Assembly: GCF_000271305.1 (NCBI RefSeq)
Contig: NZ_AKGD01000001.1
Location: 1,984,001-2,048,000, forward strand
Reading direction: 5' to 3'
Source: Hydrocarboniphaga effusa AP103
GTDB taxonomy: Bacteria > Pseudomonadota > Gammaproteobacteria > Nevskiales > Nevskiaceae
DNA: 64,000 nucleotides
Shown: in pieces, positions 56,495 through 64,000 of the stretch
Position numbering within the stretch: position 1 is the stretch's first letter
Layout: each line of letters starts with the position of its first letter
The notes under the pieces: model-generated
Databases searched by the model: none
The model's input: only the letters and a program-made list of their open reading frames with translations
What the model was told of the DNA's origin: nothing
Program-made: the position numbers and the translations under genes

Positions 56495-58396
56495 TCACTC
56501 GCGGCTGCCGCTTTGCGGCGAGGACTGGTCGAGCGCCTGCCGCAGCAGGGTCAGCGAACCGGTGATGTCCGGCGGCGGGGCCGACAGTTCGAGCGGTTGC
56601 AGGCGCTCGATCTCGGCGAGCGCCGCGATCACGCCGGGGTCTTCGGCGCGGAAGTAGCGGCGCAGCCAGTCGGCCGCCGAGCGCGTCGATTCGCGGAACG
56701 ACGCGGTGTTGCCGCGCAGCAATGCGACGCGCGCCGATTCGAGCTTGAGGATCAGTACGTGCACGAGCACCGCCTCGTCCTCGGCCGGCAGCAGGCGCAG
56801 GGTCGCGGAGTTGTCGTCGCGGCGAACCAGGAACAGGCTCGACACCGCCTCTCGCACCGCGCTCCAGATGCGCTGGGTCCAGTGCTGGTCGGGGCTCTCG
56901 ATCGCGCTGCGGCGCGTGCTGCCGCCGAACTGCTTCGGGGCGACGCGGGCGCGCAGCGGAAGGTTCTCGGCGCGGTCGATCAGGCTCGACAGGGTCAGCG
57001 AGGCCGAGGTCAGGTCCGGGCGCGGCAGCGCCTGCAGGCGCGTGCGCTCCTCGGCGATCGCTTCGCGTACGCGGAACAGGCGCGGATCGTTGATCTGGCC
57101 CAGGCGTTCGTCCGCGAGCTGCAGGGCGACGAGCGCCGACTTGATGTCGTGTTCGAGCAGCAGGCGATCGTTGGCGAGCAGCAGCAGTTGCTCGACCGAG
57201 GCCATCGCGAAACGCGTGCGGCCGCCCTGCAGCTCGTCGCTGATGCGGCCCATGAGCTTTTCGGAATTCTCGATGCGGCCCTGCAGGCCGGCGACATCGG
57301 TGCTCTCGCGTTGCAGCACGCGGGCGAGGTCGGACTGGCGGGTCGACAGCTGCTCGGTGGTGCTTTCGAGTTCGGTAGCCTGGCGCGACAGCGTGCGCAG
57401 CGCATGCTCGTGGGCTTGCGCGAGGCTCAGCTGGTTCTGGCGCAAGTCCCAGAACAGCCAGCCGCCGTAGCCGAGCGCCCCGGCCAGCACCAGCACGAGG
57501 AACCAGGCGATCACCGCGCCGGCGCGGCTCGGACGCTGGCTGGCAGGCGGAGGCGGAGCCGCGCGCTCGGCCGTCAATGACGGGCTCGGCGTCGGCCCGG
57601 CGGGAGGGGGAGTCGGAGTGTCGGTCATGGTGTTGGCTTTGGATTCGGCCTCACGCCAGCTGAGCAGACGGCGAACGATGGCCTCGTCGCTGACGGTCTC
57701 GGGCACCAGCGGCGCGGCGAAGCCGAGCTCCCGGGCTTTGTCTTGGACCCGCGTGCTCGGCACCACCAGCGTACGACCGAGCAGCGAGGCATGCGAAACG
57801 GGTGGCGTCAGCGCCCACAGGCGATCAAGCGCTTCGCCGCTCGTGAGCACGACCGCGTCGGCCAGCTCGACCTCGGCGATCACGCGCTCCATCTCGTGTT
57901 CGACCGCCCGCCGCCGGTACAGCGGCAGGGTCTCGACCGCCGCCCCGCGCGCTTCGAGCGTGGTCTGCAGCAGGTCGCGGCCGTCTTCGCCCGTGACGAT
58001 CAGCAAGCGCCGGCCCGTCACGGACGCGAGTTCGGGGCGATCGAGCAGCGCTTCGCTCGAACTGCCGGCTTCGGGAGCGATCACCACCTGGCCGCGCTGG
58101 AGCGCCTCGAGCGCGGACGCCGTCGCCGCACCGACCGCGTAGCTCGTCGGCCACGGACCGGCGTGCAGCTCGGCCGCGATGCGGACCGCGTTGGTGCTAG
58201 TGAAGATCCAGCCGTCGCAGGCCTGCGCCTCGGCGAGCCGCTGCGCGTGCAGCGCGGCTTCGCCGGTCGGCTCGATCGCGAACAGCGGCAGTCGCGCGGC
58301 TTCGGCACCTTCGGCTTCGAGGCGCTGGCACAGGCCGTCGGCCTGGTGCGCCGGACGCGTCACCAGAACCCGCAGCCCGCGCAGCGCCCGATTCAT
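56495..58396 (-). CDS. HemD-HemX fusion: uroporphyrinogen-III synthase joined to membrane protein HemX
   Basis: A 633-residue single frame. Residues 1-255 are uroporphyrinogen-III synthase (RVLVTRPAHQADGLCQRLEAEG, FTSTNAVRIAAE, VVLTSGEALDRL), which closes the tetrapyrrole ring. A proline-rich linker follows, then one membrane helix (AVIAWFLVLVLAGALGYGGWLFW) and a long periplasmic coiled-coil domain typical of HemX. An internal ATG at 57628 has no Shine-Dalgarno, so a true fusion is likely. I chose the ATG at 58396; the longer frame adds no family sequence. Such fusions are known in some gammaproteobacteria. Confidence 0.88.
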   Translation of the reverse strand: MNRALRGLRVLVTRPAHQADGLCQRLEAEGAEAARLPLFAIEPTGEAALHAQRLAEAQACDGWIFTSTNAVRIAAELHAGPWPTSYAVGAATASALEALQRGQVVIAPEAGSSSEALLDRPELASVTGRRLLIVTGEDGRDLLQTTLEARGAAVETLPLYRRRAVEHEMERVIAEVELADAVVLTSGEALDRLWALTPPVSHASLLGRTLVVPSTRVQDKARELGFAAPLVPETVSDEAIVRRLLSWREAESKANTMTDTPTPPPAGPTPSPSLTAERAAPPPPASQRPSRAGAVIAWFLVLVLAGALGYGGWLFWDLRQNQLSLAQAHEHALRTLSRQATELESTTEQLSTRQSDLARVLQRESTDVAGLQGRIENSEKLMGRISDELQGGRTRFAMASVEQLLLLANDRLLLEHDIKSALVALQLADERLGQINDPRLFRVREAIAEERTRLQALPRPDLTSASLTLSSLIDRAENLPLRARVAPKQFGGSTRRSAIESPDQHWTQRIWSAVREAVSSLFLVRRDDNSATLRLLPAEDEAVLVHVLILKLESARVALLRGNTASFRESTRSAADWLRRYFRAEDPGVIAALAEIERLQPLELSAPPPDITGSLTLLRQALDQSSPQSGSRE

Positions 58397-58406
58397 GCGA
58401 CGACGC

Positions 58407-59336
58407 TCATGCGATGACGCCCAGGCCCTGCAGGATCGCGCGCGCGCCGGCGTCGAGCAGGCGTTCGGCCAGCGTGTTGCCGAGCGCGGCGGCATCGCTC
58501 GCCGGGCCGCGAATCTCATCGCGCACCATGCGGCTCGAAGCCGGATCGCCGACCACGGCCTTCAGATGCAGCTGGCCATCGGCGATGCGCGCATGCCCGG
58601 CGACCGGCACCTGGCAGGCGCCGCCGAGACGGGCGTTGAGCGCGCGTTCGGCGGTGAGCCGCTGCGTGGTCAGCGCATCGTGCAGACGGTCGAGCGTGGC
58701 GCGCGTGGCGGTGTCGGCAGTGCGGCATTCGATGCCGACGATGCCCTGGCCGATCGCGGGCACGAAGGCATCGACGTCCAGCGCCTCGCGAATGCGCTCG
58801 TGCAGGCCGAGCCGGATCAGTCCGGCGGCGGCGAGCAGGATGGCGTCGTACTGGCCTTCGTCGAGCTTGCGCAGGCGCGTGCCGACGTTGCCGCGCAGTG
58901 GCGAAATCGCAAGGTCCGGGCGCAGGGCCCGCAGCTGGGTCTGGCGGCGCAGGCTCGAGGTGCCTACGTGCGCGCCCTGCGGCAGCTCGGCGAGCGAGCC
59001 GTAGGTGTTCGAGACGAAGGCGTCGCGCGGATCCTCGCCGGCCAGGAAGGCCGACAGGCAGAGGCCGTCCGGCTGCTGCGCCGGCACGTCCTTCATCGAA
59101 TGCACGGCGATGTCGGCGCGGCCCTCGAGCATCGCCTGCTCGAGTTCCTTGACGAACAGGCCCTTGCCGCCGATCGCCGACAGCGGGCTGCCGAGCAGCT
59201 GGTCGCCCTGGGTGGTCATCGGCACGAGTTCCACCGACAGGCCCTCGCCGAGCGCGAGCAGGCGGTCGCGCACGTGGTAGGCCTGCCACAGCGCGAGCGG
59301 AGACTCGCGCGTGGCAATGCGGATCAGGCCGGGCAC
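58407..59336 (-). CDS. hemC: Porphobilinogen deaminase (hydroxymethylbilane synthase)
   Basis: A 309-residue enzyme that links four porphobilinogens into hydroxymethylbilane. The opening [45 protein letters not shown] and the dipyrromethane-cofactor cysteine in [13 protein letters not shown] are all present. The start is a GTG at 59336, three bases after the clpP stop, so translation is probably coupled. hemDX follows 10 bases later. Confidence 0.96.
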   Translation of the reverse strand: MPGLIRIATRESPLALWQAYHVRDRLLALGEGLSVELVPMTTQGDQLLGSPLSAIGGKGLFVKELEQAMLEGRADIAVHSMKDVPAQQPDGLCLSAFLAGEDPRDAFVSNTYGSLAELPQGAHVGTSSLRRQTQLRALRPDLAISPLRGNVGTRLRKLDEGQYDAILLAAAGLIRLGLHERIREALDVDAFVPAIGQGIVGIECRTADTATRATLDRLHDALTTQRLTAERALNARLGGACQVPVAGHARIADGQLHLKAVVGDPASSRMVRDEIRGPASDAAALGNTLAERLLDAGARAILQGLGVIA

Positions 59337-59339
59337 GCC

Positions 59340-59942
59340 TTAAACAACTTCGGAAGCGCTGGAGATGACCTTGCCGACCAGGCCGTAGGCCTTGGCTTCC
59401 TCGGCGCTCATCCAGTGATCGCGCTCGGTGTCGGCGGCGATGCGCTCGACCGGCTGGCCGGTCTCCTTGGCGTAGATCTCGTTGAGGCGCTGGCGCATGC
59501 GCACGATTTCCTTGGCCGCGATCGCGATGTCGCTGGCCGTGCCGCCCATGCCACCGGAGGGCTGGTGCAGCAGAAAGCGCGTGTTGGTCAGTGCGAAACG
59601 GTTCTCGGGCTTGGCGGCCGAGTAGATCAGCGAGCCGGCGCTGGCGCACCAGCCGGTGCCGACCATTTTGATCTCCGGTTTCACGAACTTGATCATGTCG
59701 TAGATCGTGTCGCCGGATTCGACGTGGCCGCCCTGGCTGTTGATGAAGATGGTGATCGGGTCCAGCGACTCGGATTGCATCGCGAGCAGGCGGCTGGTCA
59801 CGGCTTCGGCGAGCTTCTGGTTGATGCCGCCGTAGATCAGGATCGTGCGCGCCTTGAACAGTCTTTCCTCAAGGCTGTTGGGACGCTTGGGGGTCACGGC
59901 GTCGGCCTTCTCGTCGTCGGCGGCGGTGAACGGGTCCAGCAT
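59340..59942 (-). CDS. ClpP-like ATP-dependent protease subunit
   Basis: A 200-residue ClpP-fold serine peptidase. The catalytic serine lies in GWCASAGSLIYSAA, the histidine in FLLHQPSGG and the aspartate in AADTERDHWMSAEEAKAYGLV, so the triad seems complete. The opening is longer and less typical than canonical ClpP (FKARTILIYGGINQKLAEAV), resembling the second ClpP of pseudomonads. It needs an AAA+ partner, not encoded here. It sits between algR and hemC, where Pseudomonas has no gene, and its stop is three bases before hemC. Confidence 0.85.
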   Translation of the reverse strand: MLDPFTAADDEKADAVTPKRPNSLEERLFKARTILIYGGINQKLAEAVTSRLLAMQSESLDPITIFINSQGGHVESGDTIYDMIKFVKPEIKMVGTGWCASAGSLIYSAAKPENRFALTNTRFLLHQPSGGMGGTASDIAIAAKEIVRMRQRLNEIYAKETGQPVERIAADTERDHWMSAEEAKAYGLVGKVISSASEVV

Positions 59943-60054
59943 GAGCAGCTCCTTGGTTGGTCGCGCCCGCCACCGGTCGGCGGGCGAAGAGCGCTCAGTT
60001 TAGGCAAGTCGGGGGAATGGTGGCGGAATGGCGGTTGCCACGGTCTTGCCGGTC

Positions 60055-60182
60055 CCCTCTCCCACTTGTGGGAGAGGGTGGTCCGGAGGACCGGGAGAGG
60101 GGTTGGCTGGAAAGTGCGCGCACTGATCGGGCGAGCCCTCTCTCCCCGCTACGCGGGACTCTCTCCCGCCAGCGGGAGAGAG
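60055..60182. repeat. Composite CTCTCCC/GGGAGAG intergenic repeat
   Basis: Two perfect 11-bp hairpins (CCCTCTCCCAC/GTGGGAGAGGG at 60055-60078 and CTCTCTCCCGC/GCGGGAGAGAG at 60159-60182) bracket related palindromic pieces. This is a common mobile intergenic repeat type. It lies between algR and clpP and may end the algZR transcript. Confidence 0.75.
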
Positions 60183-60192
60183 GAAAAAGCCC

Positions 60193-60939
60193 TCAGGATT
60201 CGGTCAAAAACCGCCGAACCTCCGCCAGCCTGCGGCGCGAAACCGGCAACGGCTTGGCCGCGTGCTTCATGCGCAGCCAGTGGTGCTGCTCGCCGGTGCG
60301 CTCGCGTTCGAGGCTGGCGATGAAGCGCGTCGCCACCAGCGCCTTGCGGTGGATGCGCAGGAACCACGGGGCGAAATCCTCCTCGAGCGTCTTGAGCGAT
60401 TCCTCGATGAGCACCTCGCCGTGCAGGTGGCAGACGGTGGTGTATTTCTGGTCGGCGAGGAAATAGACGATGTCCTCGGCCGGGATGCGCACCAGGCCTT
60501 CGCGCGTGGTGGCCAGTACGAACTCGCGCTTGGGGCGCTCGTTGCTGACGGCGGAGGCCGTCGCCGGCGACTTGTGCGCGCGGGTCGGACGACGCGCACG
60601 CAGCAGCGCCTCCTTGAGCTTTTCGACGCGGATCGGCTTGAGCAGGTAGGCGTCGGCGTTGGCATCGAAGGCCGACAGCGCGTGCTCGGAGTAGGCGGTC
60701 GTGAAGATGATCGCCGGCGGCGGATCGTATTCGGCGAGCTGGCGCGCGACCTGCAGGCCGTCGACACCGCCCATGCGGATGTCGAGCAGCACGAGGTCGG
60801 GCTCTTCGTTGTCGACGACTTCGAGTGCGGTTTCGCCGTCGCCGGCTTCACCGACGATCTCGTAACCCGGGAATTCGGACAGCAATCGGCGCAGGCGCTC
60901 GCGCGCCAGCGGTTCGTCGTCCACGATCACCACTCTCAT
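60193..60939 (-). CDS. algR: LytTR-family response regulator AlgR
   Basis: A 248-residue regulator. The receiver domain (1-120) has VDDEPLARERL, the phospho-aspartate in LVLLDIRMGG and the lysine in YLLKPI. The C-terminal LytTR DNA-binding domain spans about 145-245 (VLATTREGLVRIPAEDIVYF and the HRKALVATRFIASLERE region). In Pseudomonas AlgR controls twitching motility, biofilm and virulence genes, but targets here are unknown. It follows algZ by 67 bases. Confidence 0.92.
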   Translation of the reverse strand: MRVVIVDDEPLARERLRRLLSEFPGYEIVGEAGDGETALEVVDNEEPDLVLLDIRMGGVDGLQVARQLAEYDPPPAIIFTTAYSEHALSAFDANADAYLLKPIRVEKLKEALLRARRPTRAHKSPATASAVSNERPKREFVLATTREGLVRIPAEDIVYFLADQKYTTVCHLHGEVLIEESLKTLEEDFAPWFLRIHRKALVATRFIASLERERTGEQHHWLRMKHAAKPLPVSRRRLAEVRRFLTES

Positions 60940-61006
60940 CGTCTGGCTCCCTTCGGTGCGCTCATCCTGTCGATGCCGAGCCGGCGCGGGGACGATGACA
61001 CGGCGC

Positions 61007-62068
61007 TTACAGCGGCAATCTCAATCTTGCCTTGTAAAGCCCGTCTTCGATGCCCAGCTCCAGCTTGCCCCTCTCACCGTAAATGAGGCTGAGACGGCTC
61101 GCAATATTATCGACCGCGACCTGATTGCCGCTGTGCGCTTGGCCGCTGGCAGCCGACTCGTCCTGCGGGGCAAGCGGGTTGGTCACCTCGATCGCGAGCG
61201 TGCCGGCGTCCTTGTACGCACGGACCTGGATGGTGCCGCCGTCCTTGCGCTTGGAGACGCCGTGGTGCACCGCGTTCTCCACCAGCGGCTGGATGATCAG
61301 CGACGGAACCGGTTTCTCGAGCAGCTCCTCGGCGACGTCCCACTCCACCTGCAGGCGCTCGTCGAGCCGGGCCTTTTCGATACGCAGATAGGCGTTGCAG
61401 ATGCTGATCTCGTCGACCAGCGGGGCCATCTGGCCGGGCTTTTCGAGGCTCGCACGGAACACGTCGGCCAAATCTTCGACCAGGCCCTCGGCGTCGTTGG
61501 GGCGCACGCTGATCAGCGCGGCGAGGCTGTTGAGCGCGTTGAACAGGAAGTGCGGGCGGATGCGCGCGTTGAGCGCCTGATAGCGGCTTTCCGATTCGGC
61601 ACGTACCTGCTCGCGCCACTGGTGCCGCGTCCAGAAGTAGCGCAGCAGCAGCAGCGCGACGATGGCCGCGATGCCCGAATGCCGCAGCATGAACCAGAGC
61701 CGCGGCTCGTTGGGGTCGAGCACGCCCCAGCGCGGGTTGGTGCCGATGATCCAGGCCAGGTTCGACAGCAGCATCACCGCGAGCACCAGCGAAGCCCAGC
61801 AGACGAAGAACACTAGGCCCGGCCGGGCGATGGTCAAAAAGCGGCGCATCCAGCACAACAGCGCGGCTCCGCACAGGCCGATCCATTGCATGTAGAGCGA
61901 CAGCAGCACGAGTTTCTGCAGGATGCCGCCGGTGCGGATCGGGCCGGCCAGCGTGAAGCACAGGGCGACGAGTTCCATGGCCAAGGCCAGCGACAGCGCC
62001 ACCGGCACCGTGCAGAAGTTGGGAATCAGGCGAATGCGCGTCGCCGGATTGGTCTTGACCTGGAGCAT
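61007..62068 (-). CDS. algZ: LytS-family sensor histidine kinase AlgZ/FimS
   Basis: A 353-residue membrane kinase. Four N-terminal hydrophobic helices (about residues 17-130) precede a His_kinase domain with the phospho-accepting region [18 protein letters not shown] and an HATPase with [14 protein letters not shown]. The HFLFN and NxxxHG forms define the LytS/AlgZ type. It phosphorylates AlgR. Divergent from argH, the same arrangement as in Pseudomonas (argH-algZ-algR-hemC-hemD). Confidence 0.92.
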   Translation of the reverse strand: MLQVKTNPATRIRLIPNFCTVPVALSLALAMELVALCFTLAGPIRTGGILQKLVLLSLYMQWIGLCGAALLCWMRRFLTIARPGLVFFVCWASLVLAVMLLSNLAWIIGTNPRWGVLDPNEPRLWFMLRHSGIAAIVALLLLRYFWTRHQWREQVRAESESRYQALNARIRPHFLFNALNSLAALISVRPNDAEGLVEDLADVFRASLEKPGQMAPLVDEISICNAYLRIEKARLDERLQVEWDVAEELLEKPVPSLIIQPLVENAVHHGVSKRKDGGTIQVRAYKDAGTLAIEVTNPLAPQDESAASGQAHSGNQVAVDNIASRLSLIYGERGKLELGIEDGLYKARLRLPL

Positions 62069-62175
62069 GGGCAGCCGATGGATCGACAGGGAATTCGACA
62101 GGGCCGAATTGTAGGCATGGCGGCGGCATTTGCGTCCGCCCCCGAAGCCGGCCGGGGATGCCGCTGGTCGGAGGC

Positions 62176-62181
62176 TATAAT
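62176..62181 (+). promoter_or_regulatory. argH promoter -10 box
   Basis: A consensus TATAAT. It puts the transcript start near 62188, after the first in-frame ATG (62158), which excludes that codon and supports 62215. The -35 is weak. Confidence 0.6.
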
Positions 62182-62214
62182 TCCGCCCCTTTTGCTCCCA
62201 CGCCCGACCCGCCG

Positions 62215-63612
62215 ATGAAGTCCGCCTCGCCCGACGCCAAGAACCCCATGTGGAGCGGCCGCTTCTCGGAATCGACCTCCGAGCTCGTCGCCGCCTTCAG
62301 CGAATCGGTCAGCTACGATGCGCGGCTCTATCGCCAGGACATCGCCGGCAGCCAGGCGCACGCGCGCATGCTCGCCAAGGTGGGCGTGATCTCGCAGTCC
62401 GATGCGGACGTCATCGTCGACGGCCTGGACCGCGTGCTCGGCGAAATCGAAAGCGGCGCCTTTACGTGGAAGACCGCGCTCGAAGACGTGCACATGAACA
62501 TCGAGGCGCGGCTGACCGAGCTGGTCGGCGACGCCGGCAAGCGCCTGCACACGGGCCGCAGCCGCAACGACCAGGTCGCCACCGACATCCGTCTCTACGT
62601 GCGCGACAGCATCGACGTGCTGCTGCAGCTGCTCGATACGCTCGCCGAGGGCCTGCTCGGGCTTGCGGAGCAGGAAGCCGACAGCATCATGCCGGGCTTC
62701 ACCCATCTGCAGATCGCCCAGCCGGTGACCTTCGGCCACCACATGCTGGCCTGGCGCGAACAGGTGCTGCGCGATCGCTCGCGACTCGTCGACTGCCGCA
62801 AGCGCCTGAACCTGCTGCCGCTCGGCTCGGCCGCGCTCGCGGGCACGGTGTACCCGCTCGATCGTCACTACGTGGCGCAGCAGCTCGGCTTCGACGGCGT
62901 CACCGAGAATTCGCTCGACGCGGTCTCCGATCGCGACTTCGCCATCGAATTCTGCGCCGCGGCCAGCCTGATCCTGGTTCACCTGTCGCGCTGGAGCGAG
63001 GAACTCATCATCTGGTCGACGCCGATGTTCGGCTTCGTCGCCCTGCCCGATCGCTTCTGCACCGGCAGCTCGATCATGCCGCAGAAGAAGAACCCCGACG
63101 TGCCCGAGCTCGTGCGCGGCAAGACCGGCCGCGTGATCGGCGATCTGAACGCCCTGCTGGTGCTCATGAAGGGCCAGCCGCTCGCCTACAACCGCGACAA
63201 CCAGGAGGACAAGGAGCCGCTGTTCGACGCGATCGACACGGTCACGATGTGCCTGCGCGTCTACGCCGACATGGTTCCGCACATCGTCTGCAAGCGCGAA
63301 GCCTGTCGCGCGGCCGCGGCCAAGGGCTTCTCGACCGCGACCGACCTGGCCGACTATCTCGCCCGCAGGGGGCTGCCGTTCCGCGATGCGCACCACGTCG
63401 TCGGCGCGGTGGTCGGCCTTGCGGCACAGCGGGACTGCGACATCGCCGAGCTGTCGCTCGAAACCCTGCAAGGTTTCTCGCCCATCATCGAAGCCGACGT
63501 CTACGGGCACATCACGCTCGAAGCCTCGGTCTCCGCCCGCAAGACCTACGGTGGCACCGCGCCCGACCAGGTGCGCGCCGCCATCGCCCGAGCCAGGAGT
63601 GCAAAGCCGTGA
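62215..63612 (+). CDS. argH: Argininosuccinate lyase
   Basis: A 465-residue enzyme of the fumarase/aspartase superfamily that splits argininosuccinate into arginine and fumarate. Visible motifs are MWSGRFSE at the start, [14 protein letters not shown], the HLQIAQP region and the flexible-loop signature [12 protein letters not shown] with the catalytic serine. I placed the start at 62215 because a TATAAT box at 62176 lies within the longer open frame. The stop overlaps the start of the next gene (GTGA). Confidence 0.97.
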   Translation: MKSASPDAKNPMWSGRFSESTSELVAAFSESVSYDARLYRQDIAGSQAHARMLAKVGVISQSDADVIVDGLDRVLGEIESGAFTWKTALEDVHMNIEARLTELVGDAGKRLHTGRSRNDQVATDIRLYVRDSIDVLLQLLDTLAEGLLGLAEQEADSIMPGFTHLQIAQPVTFGHHMLAWREQVLRDRSRLVDCRKRLNLLPLGSAALAGTVYPLDRHYVAQQLGFDGVTENSLDAVSDRDFAIEFCAAASLILVHLSRWSEELIIWSTPMFGFVALPDRFCTGSSIMPQKKNPDVPELVRGKTGRVIGDLNALLVLMKGQPLAYNRDNQEDKEPLFDAIDTVTMCLRVYADMVPHIVCKREACRAAAAKGFSTATDLADYLARRGLPFRDAHHVVGAVVGLAAQRDCDIAELSLETLQGFSPIIEADVYGHITLEASVSARKTYGGTAPDQVRAAIARARSAKP

Positions 63613-64000
63613 GCCGCGCCAGCGCCAACGTCGTCCTCGTCACCGGCGCCAGCGCCGGCTTCGGTTCCGCCATCGCCCGCCGCTTCGCCGAGGACGGTGC
63701 GCGCGTGGTGCTCGCGGCGCGCCGGCTCGATCGCATCGAAGCGCTGGCCGCCGAGATCGGCGAACGGGCGCACGCCATCGAGCTCGACGTGCGCAATCGC
63801 GCGGCGGTGGAATTCGAGATCGCCAACCTGCCGCCGGACTTCGCGGGCATCGACGTGCTGGTCAACAACGCCGGCCTCGCGCTCGGCCTCGAACCTGCGC
63901 ACCAAGCCTCGCTCGACGATTGGGAAACCATGGTCGACACCAACGTGAAGGGCCTCATGACGGTCACGCGCGCGGTGCTGCCGGGCATGGTCGAGCGCGG
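63609..64000 (+). CDS. Short-chain dehydrogenase/reductase, N-terminal part (cut by window edge)
   Basis: About 130 codons of a classical SDR. The nucleotide-binding motif is [19 protein letters not shown], with an arginine-rich stretch after the second strand ([15 protein letters not shown]) that favours [19 protein letters not shown] and the following NVKGLM are the usual NNAG and N-containing motifs. The pattern fits the YdfG branch, which reduces serine or 3-hydroxy acids, but the catalytic YxxxK lies outside the window. The GTG start overlaps the argH stop by four bases. Confidence 0.85.
   Translation, partial: MSRASANVVLVTGASAGFGSAIARRFAEDGARVVLAARRLDRIEALAAEIGERAHAIELDVRNRAAVEFEIANLPPDFAGIDVLVNNAGLALGLEPAHQASLDDWETMVDTNVKGLMTVTRAVLPGMVER

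Noticed and set aside
57628..57630. ATG as a separate hemX start
   Set aside because: No Shine-Dalgarno precedes it, and the upstream frame is open through a complete HemD domain.

Overview
This 64 kb window is GC-rich chromosomal DNA from a gammaproteobacterium. The gene set and order point to the Xanthomonadales/Nevskiales side of the class: dsbA-cytochrome c4-engB beside polA, rpmH-rnpA-yidD-yidC-mnmE diverging from dnaA-dnaN-recF-gyrB, and argH/algZ/algR/hem. Alkane monooxygenase and wax ester synthase genes make a Nevskiaceae/Solimonadaceae-like bacterium my best guess; that is inference. I saw no tRNA, rRNA, CRISPR array, insertion sequence or prophage block.

Layout. 0-6.3 kb: dsbA end, cytochrome c4, engB, then polA-lysA-lptM on the minus strand, with a predicted minus-strand small RNA between engB and polA. 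6.4-9 kb: a YdbH-like envelope lipid-transport protein and a DUF1318 lipoprotein. 9-19.3 kb: the replication origin region, with gyrB, recF, dnaN and dnaA running left, rpmH through mnmE running right, and a probable oriC between dnaN and dnaA. 19.3-25 kb: a lipoprotein, then a molybdenum hydroxylase set (2Fe-2S subunit, Tat-exported molybdopterin subunit, XdhC- and MocA-type maturation proteins) with a divergent dihaem cytochrome. 25-28.4 kb: DUF971-ubiE-ubiJ-ubiB. 28.5-37.5 kb: C-terminal processing protease, TetR-fadE, a DUF3108 protein, a YbaL-type antiporter and an aldehyde dehydrogenase. 37.6-44.5 kb: a PAS histidine kinase abutting a REC-PAS-PAS-GGDEF-EAL protein, then a wax ester synthase. 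44.7-47.4 kb: an unrecognised three-gene, translationally coupled operon (polyproline membrane-anchored protein, three-helix membrane protein, phage-type GH19 lysozyme/chitinase). 47.4-52.2 kb: a HisN-like phosphatase, a cobalamin riboswitch with btuB and a corrinoid adenosyltransferase, and metK. 52.4-54.7 kb: alkB-rubredoxin-ppnP-cupin. 54.8-64 kb: a small membrane protein, the clpP-hemC-hemDX-hemY operon, algZ-algR, argH and a truncated SDR.

How it fits together. Lipid and hydrocarbon handling recurs: alkane hydroxylation (alkB plus rubredoxin), aldehyde oxidation, acyl-CoA dehydrogenation (fadE) and wax ester/triacylglycerol storage. The alkB and aldehyde dehydrogenase promoters share a near-identical 19-bp element just downstream of their predicted promoters, which suggests one repressor controls both. 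Vitamin B12 is apparently scavenged under riboswitch control.

The two least-described items are the sRNA, with four hairpins that each present a UCCC loop, and the polyproline/membrane/GH19 operon.
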